In this document: in pieces, positions 1-8,780 of the stretch
How the letters are laid out: every line of letters begins with the position of its first letter
Numbering within the stretch: position 1 is the first letter of the stretch
Source of the DNA: an uncultured Lachnospiraceae bacterium
GTDB taxonomy: Bacteria; Bacillota; Clostridia; Lachnospirales; Lachnospiraceae
Length of the DNA stretch: 64,000 bases
NCBI GenBank assembly: GCA_900549995.1
Contig: URQQ01000005.1
Location: 48,210-112,209, forward strand
Direction: 5' to 3'
Translations under genes and position numbers: made by a program
Notes under the pieces: model-generated
The model's input: the letters and a program-made list of their open reading frames with translations, nothing else
Told to the model about the DNA's origin: nothing
The model's database searches: none

Positions 1-100
1 AGCAGATAATCTTTTCGCACTGTTCCTTCTCAAATACCGCCAGAACGGCCGTCAGTGCCGCAAGATTATTATGTATATCTGTAATAACCCCTAGTTTCAT
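1..100 (-). CDS. Metallophosphoesterase (N-terminal part, cut by window edge)
   Basis: The reverse strand opens with ATG at position 100 and reads MKLGVITDIHNNLAALTAVL, then stays open to the window edge (33 codons). The D-x-H motif at residues 8-10 followed by N-N is the first metal-binding motif of calcineurin-like phosphoesterases of the YfcE/MJ0936 type. These are cytoplasmic phosphodiesterases or phosphatases using two metal ions. The remaining motifs lie outside the window, so the subfamily cannot be told. It sits 27 bases downstream of the SNF2 helicase gene on the same strand and may be co-transcribed with it. Confidence 0.7.
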   Translation of the reverse strand, partial: MKLGVITDIHNNLAALTAVLAVFEKEQCEKIIC

Positions 101-127
101 AATTGTCTCCAATACTCATATCCTATT

Positions 128-3100
128 TTATTTCAATAACTCCATTAATTCTTCTCTCGTAAAACTTCCTTCCAGGACACCATGGCCTTCTAACACCTGA
201 TCTGCCAGCTCTCTTTTCTTCTCCTGAAGCCTCACGATATTTTCTTCAACCGTTCCTTTCATGATCAGCTTATATACGCTGACGACATTCTCCTGTCCGA
301 TTCGGTGTGCCCGGTCTGTTGCCTGGTTCTGTACCGCAATATTCCACCATGGATCATAATGGATTACAATGTCTGCCGCAGTAAGATTCAGCCCTGTTCC
401 CCCTGCCTTTAAGGAAATGCAGAACACAGATGTATCATCCTGGTTAAACTGCTCTACCAGCCGCGCCCTCTTCTCCTTGCCCGTCGCACCCGTCAATGTA
501 TAATAGCTGATGTTTCGTTCTTCCAGACATTGTTCGAGTTTCTCAAGCATCGATGTAAACTGGGAAAACAATAAAATTTTATGGCCGCCGCTGATTGCAT
601 TTTCAATCAGATCGATGCACATGTCTGTCTTCGCTGAATTCTCTTCATATCCCTCAAATAAAAGCCCTGGATTACAACAGATCTGGCGAAGTTTGGTAAG
701 TTCGGAGAGAATCTGTATTTTAGAGGTTTTAAATTCCTCTTCACTTTGCTTATCCAGAATCATCTGCATTCTTTTTACATGGGCATCGTAAAGTTTCTGC
801 TGCTCCCCTTCCAGAACTGCATACATATTTTTCTCAAGCTTGTCCGGAAGATCCGTCAGTACATCCTTTTTCAGACGCCTTAAAATAAATGGATGAATCA
901 TTTTCTGCAGCCTCTTCATCGCCTGTTCATCCTGATTTTGGACAATCGGAATCTCAATCTCCTCACGAAAGCGCTGATAGCCAAAGAGGAACCCCGGCAT
1001 CAGGTAATCAAAAATACTCCACAGTTCGCTCAGCCTGTTCTCCACAGGAGTTCCGGTAAGGGCAAGCTTAAAGCCGGCTTCAATCTCTTTGACCGCCTTC
1101 GCAGCCTGAGTATTATGATTCTTGATATACTGCGCCTCATCAATGACCTCGACAGCAAAAGTAACTTCCGAATATACATCCCTGTCCCGTTTAAGCAGAT
1201 CGTACGAGGTAATCAAAATATCCTGTTTCGATGAGTTAAGGATCATTTCCCGGCGCTCTGCCTGCGTACCTACTACCATACCGGCACTTAACCGGGGCGC
1301 AAACCTTTCAATCTCACTCTTCCAGTTATACACAAGGGAGGACGGCGAAACAATGAGCGTCCTTGTATTTTCTTTTCCTTCCAGCTGCTCCGAAAGAAGA
1401 AATGTAATGACCTGCAGCGTTTTTCCAAGCCCCATATCATCCGCAAGTATGCCGCCAAACCCATTATATTTAAGCGTCTTGATCCACAGATACCCTCTCT
1501 TTTGATACTCTCTTAATGTATTTTCCAGACTTTCCGGGATATCAAAATCATTATCCTCCACCGTCTTCATATTACGGACCAAAGCCTTGAAATTCTTGTC
1601 CTTTACAACGGGAAGCGATTGAAATTCCCGCAGTTCAGAATCGAGATAAAGTGCACGGTATCTTGGAATCTGAAGCGACTCTTTTCGAAGCTCGGAATCC
1701 TTCAGCTGAAGACTCTGCCGCAGTTCCATCAATGCCGCAATCCCATCATCCTCTACATTGACAAACTCTCCGCTCTTGAGCCGGTAGAACTTCTTTTTCC
1801 GGTTGTATTTGGACAGCATCTCTATCAGCTGTTCCCTCGATACATCGCCGGCCGTCACCGACAGTTCCAGCATATCTCCTGCCAGCGAAATTCCCACCTT
1901 CACTTTGGGCGCACTCGTTACTTTCATCCGCTTTAACGCATCCGAAATATAGACTTCCCCAAGCTCCTGCATTTTGGGAATTCCATACACCAGAAATTCA
2001 TACAGCATTTCTTCATCATCTGCCAGAACCATCTTGCCATGCTCTTCATCATAAGCATTACAGTAAGACGCAACCATCCTGCCCGTCTCTATTTCTCTGG
2101 CAAGATCCCTCCATCCCCCGCTCTTTTGATCTCCATATATGGAATACTTATTCTCACCATAAACAGCCATCACTTCACATGTTATAAAATCTTTCTGCGG
2201 GGCATCCAGATAGATTTCAAATGTCACAGGAATCACTCCGTAAGCATTCTCGTCAAACCCTATCTTTTCACACTGGAAATATTTTTCAAGAACCGGAAGC
2301 AATTCATGGCAAAATGTAGGTACATCCTCTTTCTGAATGTAAATATTGCGCCCCGGAACACTTTCAAGACATGCAAGAAAATCTTCTACAGGCTCCGTTT
2401 CTTTTCTATTTACAAGGTATATTTTATTCTCATGAAAATAAATGTAATTTTCCACGCCCCTGTAACCAGAAAATGCGTCACCCGTCAGCTCAATGCCATT
2501 TTTCTCGCCCTGAATCCTGAGTGTCCGGTTCAGCGGTTCCTCCACAACATGCCAGAGATGCTCCCCTGTACCATTTACATTTGCATAGAATTCATGTCCG
2601 CCTACTGCCAGCAGAAATTCCTCCAGAGAACTGATATCTAACGGCATCACACGGAGCTTCGGAAGATTCCGGTAATTATAATTACTGCCATAAAAGCTGT
2701 TCTGGGCGTATCTGTCCTTGTTTCTCTCAACCCACGCCTGAATAAATTTCACAAGTGCTCTCGACTCCTCTGAAAAAGCTTCTATCATATGAACAAACTG
2801 AAGTTTCTGTCCATAATAATGTTCCGCCTTCCGGTTGACCAGGTCAGCAAATGTAAAGACATCCTTTAAAACATACATCTGCGCGCTGCCGATCTTAAAC
2901 TCCAGACGGATATGATCACCATCGCACAACAGATACGGTGAAAGTTTCACTTTGCCATAAGTTTCTTCCTGCATCACGGGCAGAACATGGGTCATCATTC
3001 TCTGCTGCAGCAGATTCCGTATGGCAGGCGTCGTCTGCTGGCTCATGCCCTTCATAACCCCAAGCTTTGCAAGACTTCTCTGCTTTGCGTCGGTCTCTTC

Positions 3101-3415
3101 CTCCTGCCTTTTCTGCCTCTTCTTATAATTCAGGTATTCCAGAAGCACCGCCACACAATGTTTGCAGATTCCATCATAGCTGTAAAACGCAGGGCAGTCA
3201 CAATAGCTTTCCTCCACCCGCTCATTCTCCAAATCAACAGTCACGCTGACATCATATACATTTCGTCCGCTCCCCTTAACCTTCGCAGTGACTTCCTCGA
3301 ATGCCCCATCCTCTTCAACATTAAACTCCATGATTTTATTGCTTTTCTGTATCTCATGTCCGCGTGTATAGGACTTATGGTTGGCCAGGGCACGAATGGT
3401 TGTAATTGTCAGCAT
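128..3415 (-). CDS. SWIM zinc finger / SNF2-family DEAD-like helicase
   Basis: This 1095-residue protein has a SWIM zinc finger near the N-terminus (C72, C74, C84, H86), a long middle region, and a C-terminal Swi2/Snf2 ATPase. Visible helicase motifs are Walker A DDMGLGKT near residue 658, DEAQ near 758, LTGTPVENRLSELWSIFDY, and in the second RecA-like lobe GGTGLNLTAADIVIHYDPWW followed by QATDRAHRIGQ. Bacterial proteins of this layout are DNA translocases found in many Firmicutes with poorly defined roles in DNA-protein remodelling or repair. The length is normal for the family. The start at 3415 follows an AGGAGG-type site. It is the first of a run of minus-strand genes and has no sign of damage. 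Confidence 0.93.
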   Translation of the reverse strand: MLTITTIRALANHKSYTRGHEIQKSNKIMEFNVEEDGAFEEVTAKVKGSGRNVYDVSVTVDLENERVEESYCDCPAFYSYDGICKHCVAVLLEYLNYKKRQKRQEEETDAKQRSLAKLGVMKGMSQQTTPAIRNLLQQRMMTHVLPVMQEETYGKVKLSPYLLCDGDHIRLEFKIGSAQMYVLKDVFTFADLVNRKAEHYYGQKLQFVHMIEAFSEESRALVKFIQAWVERNKDRYAQNSFYGSNYNYRNLPKLRVMPLDISSLEEFLLAVGGHEFYANVNGTGEHLWHVVEEPLNRTLRIQGEKNGIELTGDAFSGYRGVENYIYFHENKIYLVNRKETEPVEDFLACLESVPGRNIYIQKEDVPTFCHELLPVLEKYFQCEKIGFDENAYGVIPVTFEIYLDAPQKDFITCEVMAVYGENKYSIYGDQKSGGWRDLAREIETGRMVASYCNAYDEEHGKMVLADDEEMLYEFLVYGIPKMQELGEVYISDALKRMKVTSAPKVKVGISLAGDMLELSVTAGDVSREQLIEMLSKYNRKKKFYRLKSGEFVNVEDDGIAALMELRQSLQLKDSELRKESLQIPRYRALYLDSELREFQSLPVVKDKNFKALVRNMKTVEDNDFDIPESLENTLREYQKRGYLWIKTLKYNGFGGILADDMGLGKTLQVITFLLSEQLEGKENTRTLIVSPSSLVYNWKSEIERFAPRLSAGMVVGTQAERREMILNSSKQDILITSYDLLKRDRDVYSEVTFAVEVIDEAQYIKNHNTQAAKAVKEIEAGFKLALTGTPVENRLSELWSIFDYLMPGFLFGYQRFREEIEIPIVQNQDEQAMKRLQKMIHPFILRRLKKDVLTDLPDKLEKNMYAVLEGEQQKLYDAHVKRMQMILDKQSEEEFKTSKIQILSELTKLRQICCNPGLLFEGYEENSAKTDMCIDLIENAISGGHKILLFSQFTSMLEKLEQCLEERNISYYTLTGATGKEKRARLVEQFNQDDTSVFCISLKAGGTGLNLTAADIVIHYDPWWNIAVQNQATDRAHRIGQENVVSVYKLIMKGTVEENIVRLQEKKRELADQVLEGHGVLEGSFTREELMELLK

Positions 3416-3459
3416 GATTTCCTCCTGTCTTTCTTAAAAATCTTTTTGTCTTATTTCTC

Positions 3460-3876
3460 TCAATCTGATACCTGTTTCCTTACCTTCAGCAATATCAAAA
3501 TCATACTCACTCCCGTCAGAATATGCCCGATTCCTGCAATCCCGGAAATAGACGCATCCATCCCCTTACTAAGCGCAGTTCCCCATACCTGTGTCAGACC
3601 TCTCATAAGAAAAGCAAGTGCTGTGATATTTAACCCAATATGATAAACTACCAGCATTTTCCCGGTATTCTTCTGATCGGAAAAATGAAAGTTCTTCTCC
3701 AACAGCACCATCGCAAGGAAGAAAAACATTCCCAGAAGAAAATAATGGGTATGCATCACAGATAAATTCGTCTTGCCGGTAAATCCATTAAATTTCGTAA
3801 ACTCTCTGTAAAACACACCAAATACCATGGCTAAGACAGCATACAATATCGCTGAATTCATATAACGTTTCATCAT
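3460..3876 (-). CDS. DUF2871 family integral membrane protein
   Basis: The 138-residue protein has four hydrophobic segments (about residues 8-24, 40-60, 75-95 and 108-130), with conserved-looking FYREFTKFNGFTGKTNLSV and MHTHYFLLG segments after helix one. This is the DUF2871 pattern of small clostridial and actinobacterial membrane proteins, for which I know no biochemical role. The His-rich MHTHYF stretch is suggestive of metal or haem contact, but that is only inference. The gene begins at a double ATG behind an AGGAGG site and lies 27 bases downstream of peptide deformylase, so the two may share a transcript. Confidence 0.75.
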   Translation of the reverse strand: MMKRYMNSAILYAVLAMVFGVFYREFTKFNGFTGKTNLSVMHTHYFLLGMFFFLAMVLLEKNFHFSDQKNTGKMLVVYHIGLNITALAFLMRGLTQVWGTALSKGMDASISGIAGIGHILTGVSMILILLKVRKQVSD

Positions 3877-3903
3877 TTGTAAAACCTCCTCATTGTCAGA
3901 AGC

Positions 3904-4365
3904 TTATTCCGTCTCCTCAATCATATCCACTGCCTTATCCAGAAATACTTCCCCGTCCAGATGTTCAAGTTCATGGCAGAAACACTTTGCCATCTCATCC
4001 TCTCCAACAAGTACAACTTCTTCTCCATTTTCATCCAATGCCTTTACCGTCACCTTCTGCGGACGGATCGTCTTTCCGAATTTCCCCGGAAAACTTAGGC
4101 ACGCTTCGATGCATTCCTGCTCACCCTCAGATTCTACAATTTCGGGATTCACAAGCTTCAGATAATACTTGCCATAGTCTACAACAACCAGTCTTTTTAA
4201 AATTCCCACCTGGTTCGCCGCGAGCGCCGCACCATTCTCAACAGAATGCAGCGTATCCATCATATCATCAAGCAGCTCCCTGATTCTGTCATTCACATTT
4301 TCAACCTTTTTACATTGTTTTCTCAGACTTTCATCATCGTAAAGTCTTAACTGTCTCACTGCCAT
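3904..4365 (-). CDS. def: Peptide deformylase
   Basis: Peptide deformylase removes the N-formyl group from nascent polypeptides at the ribosome exit using a metal ion. All three family motifs are visible: NGAALAANQVG at residues 44-54 (standing for GxGxAAxQ), EACLS at 87-91 with the metal-binding Cys89, and HELEH at 131-135 supplying two histidines and the catalytic glutamate. At 153 residues it is the compact form. Motif 1 (usually GVGLAAPQ) carries NGAALAANQ, typical of the shorter clostridial paralogues. A second def elsewhere in the genome is therefore possible. Upstream lies the AT-rich border of the restriction island. Confidence 0.93.
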   Translation of the reverse strand: MAVRQLRLYDDESLRKQCKKVENVNDRIRELLDDMMDTLHSVENGAALAANQVGILKRLVVVDYGKYYLKLVNPEIVESEGEQECIEACLSFPGKFGKTIRPQKVTVKALDENGEEVVLVGEDEMAKCFCHELEHLDGEVFLDKAVDMIEETE

Positions 4366-4485
4366 TGATTCATCCTCCTGTTATATTTCGTTAATACTAT
4401 TAGCTTCATTAAATATTATTTTAATTATAAACATGAATCACCATAATAGCAATAATACTTATTTCTGAATTATAGAATCATATTA

Positions 4486-4514
4486 TTTACATACTATTTT
4501 CTACGTGATAAACT
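4486..4514 (+). promoter_or_regulatory. Predicted sigma-A promoter of vsr-restriction endonuclease operon
   Basis: TTTACA (4486-4491) and TAAACT (4509-4514) are separated by exactly 17 bases in AT-rich DNA, 20 bases before the Vsr start codon. An AGGGGTG ribosome binding site follows. The rest of 4366-4534 shows no gene. Confidence 0.5.
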
Positions 4515-4534
4515 AAAAACAGGGGTGCACAAAA

Positions 4535-4981
4535 ATGGTACGTGATAAATCGGTAGTATCCCGCAATATGAGTAAAATACGAAGTAAAAATACCTCTATC
4601 GAAATTACTCTTCGAAAAGCATTATGGGCAAAAGGATATCGATACAGAAAAAATTATAAAAAATTACCAGGTTCACCAGATATTGCATTAACAAAATATA
4701 AAATTGCAATTTTTTGTGATAGTGAATTTTTTCATGGAAAAGACTGGGAAGTACTTAAGGCACGTCTTGAAACTGGTAGCAATCCAGAATATTGGATTAA
4801 AAAGATTGAAAAAAATCGATATCGCGATGTAGAAACTGATAAAAAACTTCTTTTCCTAGGTTGGACTATAATTCATTTTTGGGGAAAAGATATATTGACT
4901 AATACAACTGAATGCATAAAAGTTATAGAAGAAACCATATGGGATATAGAAATGCAAAATTATGAGTTAACCAAAACCTAA
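4535..4981 (+). CDS. Very short patch repair (Vsr-like) endonuclease
   Basis: Vsr enzymes nick beside T:G mismatches produced by deamination of 5-methylcytosine. The N-terminal VVSRNMSKIRSKNTSIEITL segment (start of the SxNMSxIxxxxTxxE motif) and the LPGSPDIAL motif, whose Asp matches the catalytic Asp of E. coli Vsr, support the call, as does EYWIKKIEKNRYRD (E. coli has EFWLEKIGKNVERD). The 148-residue length fits. The stretch after the catalytic strand reads FCDSEFFHGKDW, so the Cys/His zinc ligands of E. coli Vsr are only partly present. The stop codon is 12 bases before the endonuclease start, giving an operon. A Vsr beside a C5-cytosine methyltransferase is the expected pairing. Confidence 0.85.
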   Translation: MVRDKSVVSRNMSKIRSKNTSIEITLRKALWAKGYRYRKNYKKLPGSPDIALTKYKIAIFCDSEFFHGKDWEVLKARLETGSNPEYWIKKIEKNRYRDVETDKKLLFLGWTIIHFWGKDILTNTTECIKVIEETIWDIEMQNYELTKT

Positions 4982-4993
4982 TAGGAGGCGCCA

Positions 4994-5869
4994 ATGAAAT
5001 CAATCATAGATCAGTTTATTTCTCAAGAAATAACTTCTAAAGAACTTAATTATCAAGCAACCCTTTCTCGTGAAACTGGTAATTACAGTCCCCTTGGACT
5101 AAGTCCATCTGAATTCGAACTGTTCCAGCGTCTGGGTAATGATGCTTTAAATGAAATTATTGAGGCACGTAAACATAAGGCTGAAATTATTGAAAAATGG
5201 AAAGATTTTTTTAGAAATGAAATCGCTGCAAATCATACAAGAAACACTCAAAAATTAATTCATTTAAAAGAATTTAACTTAAATCCATTTTTAGATACAT
5301 ACCGTGCAAACTTCTTGTTAGGAGATAGCTCTGCCAAAAGTAAAGCTACTGCCCTCGTTTATACAAGAGCGCTTGGTTCCTCACTGAATACCACTTTCGG
5401 AACAAGCCTACAAAAATTTTGTAGTGATATTTTATCAGGCTATGCGTCTACTACATCCGGCATCGATATCGAGTTTATCGATTTTGTTGATGGCCGCCAT
5501 AAATATTGTCAAATCAAAGCTGGACCAAATACAATAAACAAAGATGATGTTAAAACTATAATTGATCATTTTTCAGGTGTAAAAAATTTAGCCAGAACAA
5601 ACCATCTTGATATTGGATTTAATGATTTGATTGTCGGTGTTTTTTACGGTACGAATGCTGATCTTAGCACTCATTATAAAAAGATACAAAAAGAATATCC
5701 TGTCTATATTGGTCAAGATTTTTGGTATCGTCTAACTGGTGATGCAACATTTTATAAAACTCTTACAGAATCCATTGATGAAGTTGCCTCAGAATATGAT
5801 GGAAGAACTCTTTTAGAAGATGTAATTGAGAGCTTAACAAACGAACTCAAAAAGTCAGAAGAGAATTAA
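4994..5869 (+). CDS. Type II restriction endonuclease, PmeII-like
   Basis: The 291-residue protein has a core with SGIDIEFIDFVDGRHKYCQIK near residues 156-176. That pattern (D/E, then E-x-D-x-x-D, then Q-x-K) fits a PD-(D/E)XK nuclease. As I recall, the segments NPFLDTYRANFLLGDS, SKATALVYTRALGSSLNTT and YPVYIGQDFWYRLTGD resemble the PmeII-family type II enzymes. It lies directly downstream of vsr (AGGAGG site, ATG) and faces the cytosine methyltransferase tail-to-tail, which is the main support for a restriction role. The recognition sequence cannot be read from the protein. Its last residues, KSEEN, are encoded by the palindrome that also ends the methyltransferase. Codon use is AT-rich, unlike the flanking genes. 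Confidence 0.75.
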   Translation: MKSIIDQFISQEITSKELNYQATLSRETGNYSPLGLSPSEFELFQRLGNDALNEIIEARKHKAEIIEKWKDFFRNEIAANHTRNTQKLIHLKEFNLNPFLDTYRANFLLGDSSAKSKATALVYTRALGSSLNTTFGTSLQKFCSDILSGYASTTSGIDIEFIDFVDGRHKYCQIKAGPNTINKDDVKTIIDHFSGVKNLARTNHLDIGFNDLIVGVFYGTNADLSTHYKKIQKEYPVYIGQDFWYRLTGDATFYKTLTESIDEVASEYDGRTLLEDVIESLTNELKKSEEN

Positions 5870-5883
5870 TTCTCTTCTGACTT
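5852..5883. terminator. Perfect 32-bp palindrome overlapping both stop codons
   Basis: The sequence is a perfect inverted repeat with 16-base arms (AAGTCAGAAGAGAATT and its complement) centred between 5867 and 5868. It contains the last codons and stop of both the endonuclease (plus strand) and the methyltransferase (minus strand), so both proteins end in KSEEN. The hairpin is AT-rich but long. A short T-rich run follows on the plus strand, so it may act as a two-way terminator inside coding sequence. Confidence 0.7.
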
Positions 5884-7161
5884 ATTTAAAATATCAATAA
5901 TTGACAGTCCAATTGCTTTTGCCATTTCTACCGGAACTGCATTGCCAATCTGTTTATACTGTTGTCCCATAGATCCCACAAATTCCCAATCATCCGGAAA
6001 ACTTTGTATCCTCGCATATTCCCTAACAGTAAAGGGGCGTGTCTCTTCAGGATGACAGCGTTCAGTTTGTTTTTGTGCTGGACTACATGTTAAAGTTAAA
6101 CACGGTTCATCCCACGATATCCTTCTGGCCATACCAGTTCTTCCACCACCGGAATAATAGCTTTTCCCCATGTACTCCTTAGCTATATCTTCTGGCAAAT
6201 CTCTCCAATAGCCACCTGGTGGGACTAATTCTAAAACTTTCTTTTTCTTTTCTGGATATTTTTCTCCCAAGGATTTTGGTACATTCTTCAGTACATCCCT
6301 TAAAACTGGTTTATACTCATAAGGTAACGGTAAACGATAACTAATATCTATATCATTTCTAATTCCAACAATAATTACTCTCTCTCTTTTCTGTGCAACA
6401 TTATAGTCTAAAGCCTTCACTACCTCTGTAACAGTTGTATATCCCAAATCTTCATATATATCTATCATTGTTTGCAAAGTCTGACCCTGATCATGTGATG
6501 CCAATCCTTTTACATTTTCTGCAAGAAATACTTTAGGATTCAATTCCCCTACAATCTGTGCAAAATAATAAAACATTGTTCCACGTACATCTTCCAACCC
6601 CAATTTATGTCCTGCATAGCTGAAAGATTGGCACGGATATCCTCCCGAAACAAAATCTATTTCTATATCTTCTGGCAAATAATTCTTAATGCCTTCCTCC
6701 GCAACTTGAATAATATCCTTTTCTAAGACATTCCATCCTGGCCTATTTTTTCGCAACGTTTCAGCCGCGTACTTATCGATTTCAACAAGCGCTTGTTCGC
6801 TAAACCCGGCCTGTTCTAAACCGAGCGCCAATCCCCCTGCCCCTGCAAAAAGTTCAACAGAATGATATGTACGCCTCGGTTTTACTTCTGAAATATCTAC
6901 ATATTTATCCTTAGGTGATTCACCTTCAACAATTTCATTAACTGTTATCGGTTCATCTTTACAAAGTAATTCCATAGGACTTATATTCAAAGCTGTACAA
7001 AGCTTAATGTAATTGCTTTTAAAAGGATTAGCTTTGGGAGAAAGCAAAACAGAAACCTGATTCTTAGTAATCCCTATTAAATTGGCTAATTCCTGTTGGG
7101 TTTTAATATTTCTGTATTTCATAACCTCATGAATCTTGTCTTTGTCTATCATATTCTGCAT
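5866..7161 (-). CDS. DNA (cytosine-5-)-methyltransferase with N-terminal HTH domain
   Basis: This is the modification enzyme of the restriction island. Residues 5-65 form an XRE-type helix-turn-helix (TQQELANLIGITKNQVSVLL). The methyltransferase motifs follow in order: I ELFAGAGGLALGLEQAGF (103-120), IV GGYPCQSF with catalytic Cys177, VI ENVKGL (215-220), VIII QKRERVIIVG, and X QIGNAVPVEMAKAIG near the C-terminus. I chose the ATG at 7161 because GGAGGG lies 7 bases upstream; 15 additional in-frame residues reach 7206 without a good site. Fusion of a repressor-like domain to a C5 methyltransferase is a known way for such enzymes to control their own transcription. The coding sequences of this gene and the endonuclease overlap by four bases at their 3' ends. 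Confidence 0.95.
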   Translation of the reverse strand: MQNMIDKDKIHEVMKYRNIKTQQELANLIGITKNQVSVLLSPKANPFKSNYIKLCTALNISPMELLCKDEPITVNEIVEGESPKDKYVDISEVKPRRTYHSVELFAGAGGLALGLEQAGFSEQALVEIDKYAAETLRKNRPGWNVLEKDIIQVAEEGIKNYLPEDIEIDFVSGGYPCQSFSYAGHKLGLEDVRGTMFYYFAQIVGELNPKVFLAENVKGLASHDQGQTLQTMIDIYEDLGYTTVTEVVKALDYNVAQKRERVIIVGIRNDIDISYRLPLPYEYKPVLRDVLKNVPKSLGEKYPEKKKKVLELVPPGGYWRDLPEDIAKEYMGKSYYSGGGRTGMARRISWDEPCLTLTCSPAQKQTERCHPEETRPFTVREYARIQSFPDDWEFVGSMGQQYKQIGNAVPVEMAKAIGLSIIDILNKSEEN

Positions 7162-7177
7162 TGAGTATCCCTCCAAA

Positions 7178-7219
7178 ATGTTATGAAAATATATTAACAT
7201 AGCCATAAGGGTTTGTAAA
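7178..7219 (-). promoter_or_regulatory. Methyltransferase promoter with overlapping inverted repeat
   Basis: On the minus strand, TTTACA (7219-7214) and TAATAT (7196-7191) are spaced by 17 bases, a good sigma-A promoter. An inverted repeat, ATGTTA at 7178-7183 and TAACAT at 7195-7200, overlaps the -10 element. It is a plausible operator for the methyltransferase's own HTH domain. The promoter is seen; the autoregulation is inferred. Confidence 0.5.
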
Positions 7220-7222
7220 TAA

Positions 7223-7247
7223 ATAACCCGAACATTTTTTCGGTTAT
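7223..7247 (-). terminator. Rho-independent terminator after CoA transferase
   Basis: On the minus strand, ATAACCGAA pairs with TTCGGGTTAT across a short A-rich loop, followed by TTATTT. It lies 18 bases beyond the CoA transferase stop codon and just before the methyltransferase promoter, so it insulates the two. Confidence 0.6.
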
Positions 7248-7264
7248 CTTGTCATCCTCTTCTC

Positions 7265-8599
7265 CTACCGTCTGTTAGATCTGCACCATATTCCCTGTTT
7301 TTCCGCTGACTTAATCAGCTCATCCCGGAAGTCCGGATGTGCGAGCTTAATCATTTCTTCTGCTCTTTCCCACGTACTTTTTCCGATCAGGTTGGCAATC
7401 CCATATTCCGTCACAAGAAAGCATGTCTGGCTCCTTGGGCTGGTAATAATATCTCCCTGGAATGTAGGTACGATTCTGGATTTTCGGTTTCCCTTTTTAT
7501 CTGTGAACGTAGAAGACATACAGATAAATGCTCTTCCGCCTCTGGACAGCGATGTACCTGTCAGATAGTCAAGCTGTCCGCCGGTTCCACTGATATGCCG
7601 TGTCCCGACACTTTCTGCGCTTACCTGCCCATATAAATCAGCCGCAATACAGCTGTTAATAGATACCATATGGTCAATTTTTCCAATGACGCTCGGTGAA
7701 TTGACATATTCAAGCGGACACATAATCACTCCCGGATTCTCATCCAGCCAGTCATACAATTTCCGAGTCCCCACCGCAATGCCAAGTACTCCCTTGTATC
7801 GGTTTTCTTTTTTCTTGGCATTGGTCAGTTTTCCGGCCTCGTATAATTCCACGTAAGCATCAGAACACAGCTCTGTGTGCATGCCGAGATCTTTGAGATC
7901 TGTCTTTGCCAGCATACTTCCAATCGCGTCCGGCATACTCCCGATTCCAAGCTGAAGCGTTGAACCATTTCTGATGAATGGAATGATATGCTCTGCAATT
8001 TTCTTGTCCGTATCCGTTGCCTTCGTCGATGGAAACTGCGCGAGCGGAGGGTGCTCACCTTCTACAATATAATCGACCTGTGAGATATGGATACACTCCC
8101 CGAATCCCCCATACACCTTTGGCAAGTGTTCATTAATCTCAACAATTACAATCTTTGCCTTATCTAAGATATCCTTGCCGACTCCTGTGGCCAGTGAAAG
8201 GTTAAAATATCCATGACGGTCCATCGGTGTCACACTGACCATGGCAATGTCCACATCCAGATGATCTCTGTAATAAAGACCCATATTCCGGAAAATCATC
8301 GGAATATAGTTACACAATCCCTTGTCACACAGATATCTTTCATACCCGGAACAATGCCAGCTGTGGTAAATAAAATGTTCCCTTGTCGGATCGCATTCGG
8401 CTGTCTTAATTGGCCCGAACTGTAACGTTCCTCTGATTTTCACATCATATAACTCGTCTCTTCGTTTTGCCAGTGCAGCATCTAATAATACAGGAAATCC
8501 CTCAGCAATTGTATAATCAATCCAGTCCCCGCTTTTCACTATTGCTGCAGCTTCTTCCGGTGAACGGCGTTTTAACTGATATTCTTTCACAAAATTCAT
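7265..8599 (-). CDS. Acetyl-CoA hydrolase/transferase family CoA transferase (butyryl-CoA:acetate or 4-hydroxybutyrate type)
   Basis: The enzyme moves coenzyme A between carboxylic acids through a glutamyl-CoA intermediate. The whole 444-residue protein follows the clostridial Cat/But layout: an opening like MNFVKEYQLKRRSPEEAA, QLGIGSMPDAIGSML in the middle, DLYGQVSAESVGTRHISGTG near residue 325 with the likely catalytic Glu, then GGQLDYLTG, and an ending IWCRSNR. It is closest in style to butyryl-CoA:acetate CoA transferases of Roseburia-like bacteria, but the motifs also fit 4-hydroxybutyrate or propionyl transferases, so the substrate is undecided. I chose the ATG at 8599 behind GGAGGGATTTT, 22 codons inside the longest frame. 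It seems to be transcribed alone. Confidence 0.9.
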   Translation of the reverse strand: MNFVKEYQLKRRSPEEAAAIVKSGDWIDYTIAEGFPVLLDAALAKRRDELYDVKIRGTLQFGPIKTAECDPTREHFIYHSWHCSGYERYLCDKGLCNYIPMIFRNMGLYYRDHLDVDIAMVSVTPMDRHGYFNLSLATGVGKDILDKAKIVIVEINEHLPKVYGGFGECIHISQVDYIVEGEHPPLAQFPSTKATDTDKKIAEHIIPFIRNGSTLQLGIGSMPDAIGSMLAKTDLKDLGMHTELCSDAYVELYEAGKLTNAKKKENRYKGVLGIAVGTRKLYDWLDENPGVIMCPLEYVNSPSVIGKIDHMVSINSCIAADLYGQVSAESVGTRHISGTGGQLDYLTGTSLSRGGRAFICMSSTFTDKKGNRKSRIVPTFQGDIITSPRSQTCFLVTEYGIANLIGKSTWERAEEMIKLAHPDFRDELIKSAEKQGIWCRSNRR

Positions 8600-8780
8600 A
8601 AAATCCCTCCGCTTCAAAACCGATCTCTCGATTTTCATATCATTTCTACCATATCTCAATAACACTGATCTGATAAAATTTACATTATTGCTGCATGGCA
8701 GACCGTAATCAAATTATATCATTTACTTTCCAAAAGCGATAGACTCTCCTGTGATTCTATTTTACATTCTGTAACGATTC

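Noticed and set aside
2039..2641. 200-codon plus-strand frame within the SNF2 gene
   Set aside because: It lies entirely antisense to the helicase coding sequence, has no ribosome site and no protein-like motifs; it is a shadow of the helicase frame.
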